From contig NC_061866.1 in assembly GCF_907164915.1 (NCBI RefSeq), positions 41,356,320-41,420,319 on the forward strand: a stretch of 64,000 nucleotides of DNA, read 5' to 3'. This document shows, piece after piece, positions 62,470 to 64,000 of the stretch. Made by a program: the position numbers and the translations under genes. How positions within the stretch are numbered: the first letter of the stretch is position 1; the number at the start of each line of letters is the position of its first letter. Origin of the DNA: Impatiens glandulifera (taxonomy: Eukaryota; Streptophyta; Magnoliopsida; Ericales; Balsaminaceae). The notes beneath the pieces are model-generated. The model did no database searches and was not told where the DNA came from. It worked only from the letters and a program-made list of their open reading frames with translations.

Positions 62470-64000
62470 TCATAATTCATCTTGTAGGATTTTCATGGAG
62501 TTTGATACCTCGGCCTTGTACACATACAACTTAGCCACAAACAAAAAGAAGATGAAATTCAATAAGTTGAGGATCGTGAAGAACGCGTAGTAATAATCGA
62601 GATGTGACGCGTTGAGATTGTTTAGTATCCATCCCCTATGGTCGCGATTCTCGGTCAATCTAGCGACATTCGAGAGAAGGAAGCTACTCAAGAAGCTTCC
62701 GAGTCCAAGCGACGTCATGGAATAAGAAGTTCCCATGCTCTTCATACTCTCGGGCGCTTGATCATAGAAGAACTCGATCTTGCCCACCTCTAGGAACGCG
62801 TCTGCAATCCCCATAAGCACGTATTGGGGGAGCAAAATGAATATGGTTATCGGAACATGACCACCACTTTCAACCAAGCCGTGGTCCTTAGCCACTTGTA
62901 GCCTATACTTCTCGGTTAAAGAAGCTATCAGCATGATAACAATGTGGATGATAATGCCGATCCCCATTCTTTGAAGGAGAGTGACACCTCTAGGGTTTCT
63001 CGTGAACCTCCTCACCATTGGGACAAAGTATTGGTCGTATAAAACGACGCAAACAAGCATGGATATCGTGACGAATCCGCTTAAACTGGCCGGTGGAACT
63101 TCGAAGTTGCCAATTCTTCTATCGAGAGTAGTTCCTTGTTTAACGAAAAGAGTACCAACTTGAGTGATCATGGTGCTTGGAACCAAGGTGGCGGTTAGAA
63201 TTGGTATCATTCGGAGCATTTGTTTTGTTTCCTCAACTTGTGTGACCGAGCAAAGCATCCACGGACTAGTGTTACCCGTCTTAACACACGCTTTATTGAG
63301 AAACTTTAAAGTTGGAGTTGAATCAATCATGAACTTTCCTTTTGTAGAATACTCATCCAAACCAAGCTCATATAGTTGTTTCACGTCCTTCGGTAGTGGA
63401 ACATTCCATTTCCTTACCGAGGCCACGATAACTTTCGCCATCTTCGTGAAAGGGCTTCCAGCCGGAACCTTGTGACGATAGAAAGGTGTTCCGGCCAAAA
63501 AGACCGCAATGGATATGGCAAGACCTAATGTCGGAAGAGCATAACCTAAGGTCCAACCTACATTGTCTTGTAAATAGACTAGAAGGCTGTTGGCAAAGAG
63601 AGTTCCAATAAATATGCTAAAAAACCACCAATTAAAGAATGATAATTTGAGAGTTTTCTCCTTGGGGTTGAAATCGTCGAACTGATCGGCTCCCATTGTG
63701 GAGATGTTTGGCTTTGTGCCGCCTGTTCCTATTGCGATAATATAAAGGGCGCCATAGAAGAAGGCTAGTTGAAAAGTGGAGGCCTTTTCGCAATTGACGA
63801 GTTTTGGATCGTTGCAAGTAGGCGGTCTTAGGCTCGGGAGCGAGACCGAGAGTGTAAGGAGAAACATTCCCTACACCAAACACCAAACAATATTTCATTA
63901 ATCACGTAATTGCAAATATTGTAAAATTGTAAACGAAAGTTATTAAGGAAAACTTACGATAAAGTAGATTATGGACGAGACAACAAAGGTTAAGTAGCGG
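62470..64000 (-). CDS. NRT1/PTR family transporter, NPF5-type (partial)
   Basis: Two exons are visible on the minus strand, 63958-64000 (continuing beyond the window) and 62470-63870, joined at ATC|GTAAGT...GTGTAG|GGA. About 481 residues are present; roughly the first 100, including the first TM helices and the ExxER motif, lie outside. Visible family marks are FYGALYIIAIGTGGTKPNISTMGADQF, the NWWFFSIFIGTLFA helix, DNVGWTLGY, the central hydrophilic loop, LFVKQGTTLDRRIG, VPPASLSGFVTISML, GNPRG-like RNPRGVTLLQRMGIG, EFFYDQAPESMKSMGTS and LDYYYAFF. It resembles the NPF5.2/NPF5.3 (PTR3) group of proton-coupled di/tripeptide or nitrate carriers at the plasma membrane. No defects seen in the visible part. 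Confidence 0.93.

Overview
The window is nuclear DNA from a flowering plant, most likely a eudicot. The evidence is spliced GT-AG genes with plant-specific families (caleosin, NPF transporter, PATROL1/UNC-13-like DUF810, DUF3527, cucumisin-type subtilase), very AT-rich intergenic DNA, and a dense load of LTR, LINE, CACTA, Helitron and MITE-type elements. I cannot name the species from sequence alone.

Layout. 1-3722: 3' half of a defective Ty1/copia element with its 3' LTR. ~3750-6990: decayed CACTA (En/Spm, TNP2-type) transposase on the minus strand. 7-20 kb: AT-rich and repeat-derived DNA, with a degenerate CTCGGTCC-rich block, a possible Ty3/gypsy remnant, and MITE-like pieces. 19987-21310: DUF3527 gene. 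21848-22597: small Helitron-like element. 23764-24962: ribosomal protein uL14 (RPL23) gene whose 3' end is triplicated. 25802-26845: caleosin (minus). 28133-28993: DUF716/TMEM45-type membrane protein. 29949-31744: nine-exon ARPC2B-type Arp2/3 subunit (minus). 33160-33845: large inverted repeat. 34819-38346: ten-exon subtilase (minus). 38439-42231: Helitron-like array. 44950-46620: LINE remnant. 46622-48485: third Helitron-like array. 49223-55010: a largely non-coding LTR element. 55.9-58.1 kb: several unrelated short tandem repeats. 58643-62055: five-exon UNC-13-like DUF810 gene (minus). 62470-64000: 3' part of an NPF5-type transporter gene (minus, cut by the window edge).

The host genes do not form a pathway. 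They are ordinary single-copy plant genes (translation, oil bodies, actin nucleation, secretion/exocytosis, extracellular proteolysis, nitrate/peptide transport) separated by repeats. Spliced coordinates were worked out by hand from reading frames and GT-AG sites; every complete gene closes in frame from start to stop.

The most unusual content is a family of three Helitron-like insertions (21848, 38439, 46622). Read on the minus strand, each ends in a hairpin plus CTAG/CTAA followed by T. Two start with A|TC, and the third start is mutated. Inside, each is a head-to-tail array (about 2, 12 and 6 units) of a ~300 bp unit that carries a tRNA-like pol III A/B-box pair on the opposite strand. The internal joins place a CTAA directly against the element's own TCTATATA start, as rolling-circle multimers would. 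Other items of interest are a ~340 bp-arm inverted repeat carrying two inverted Myb/SANT-like fragments, and a non-autonomous LTR element with palindromic leader repeats.
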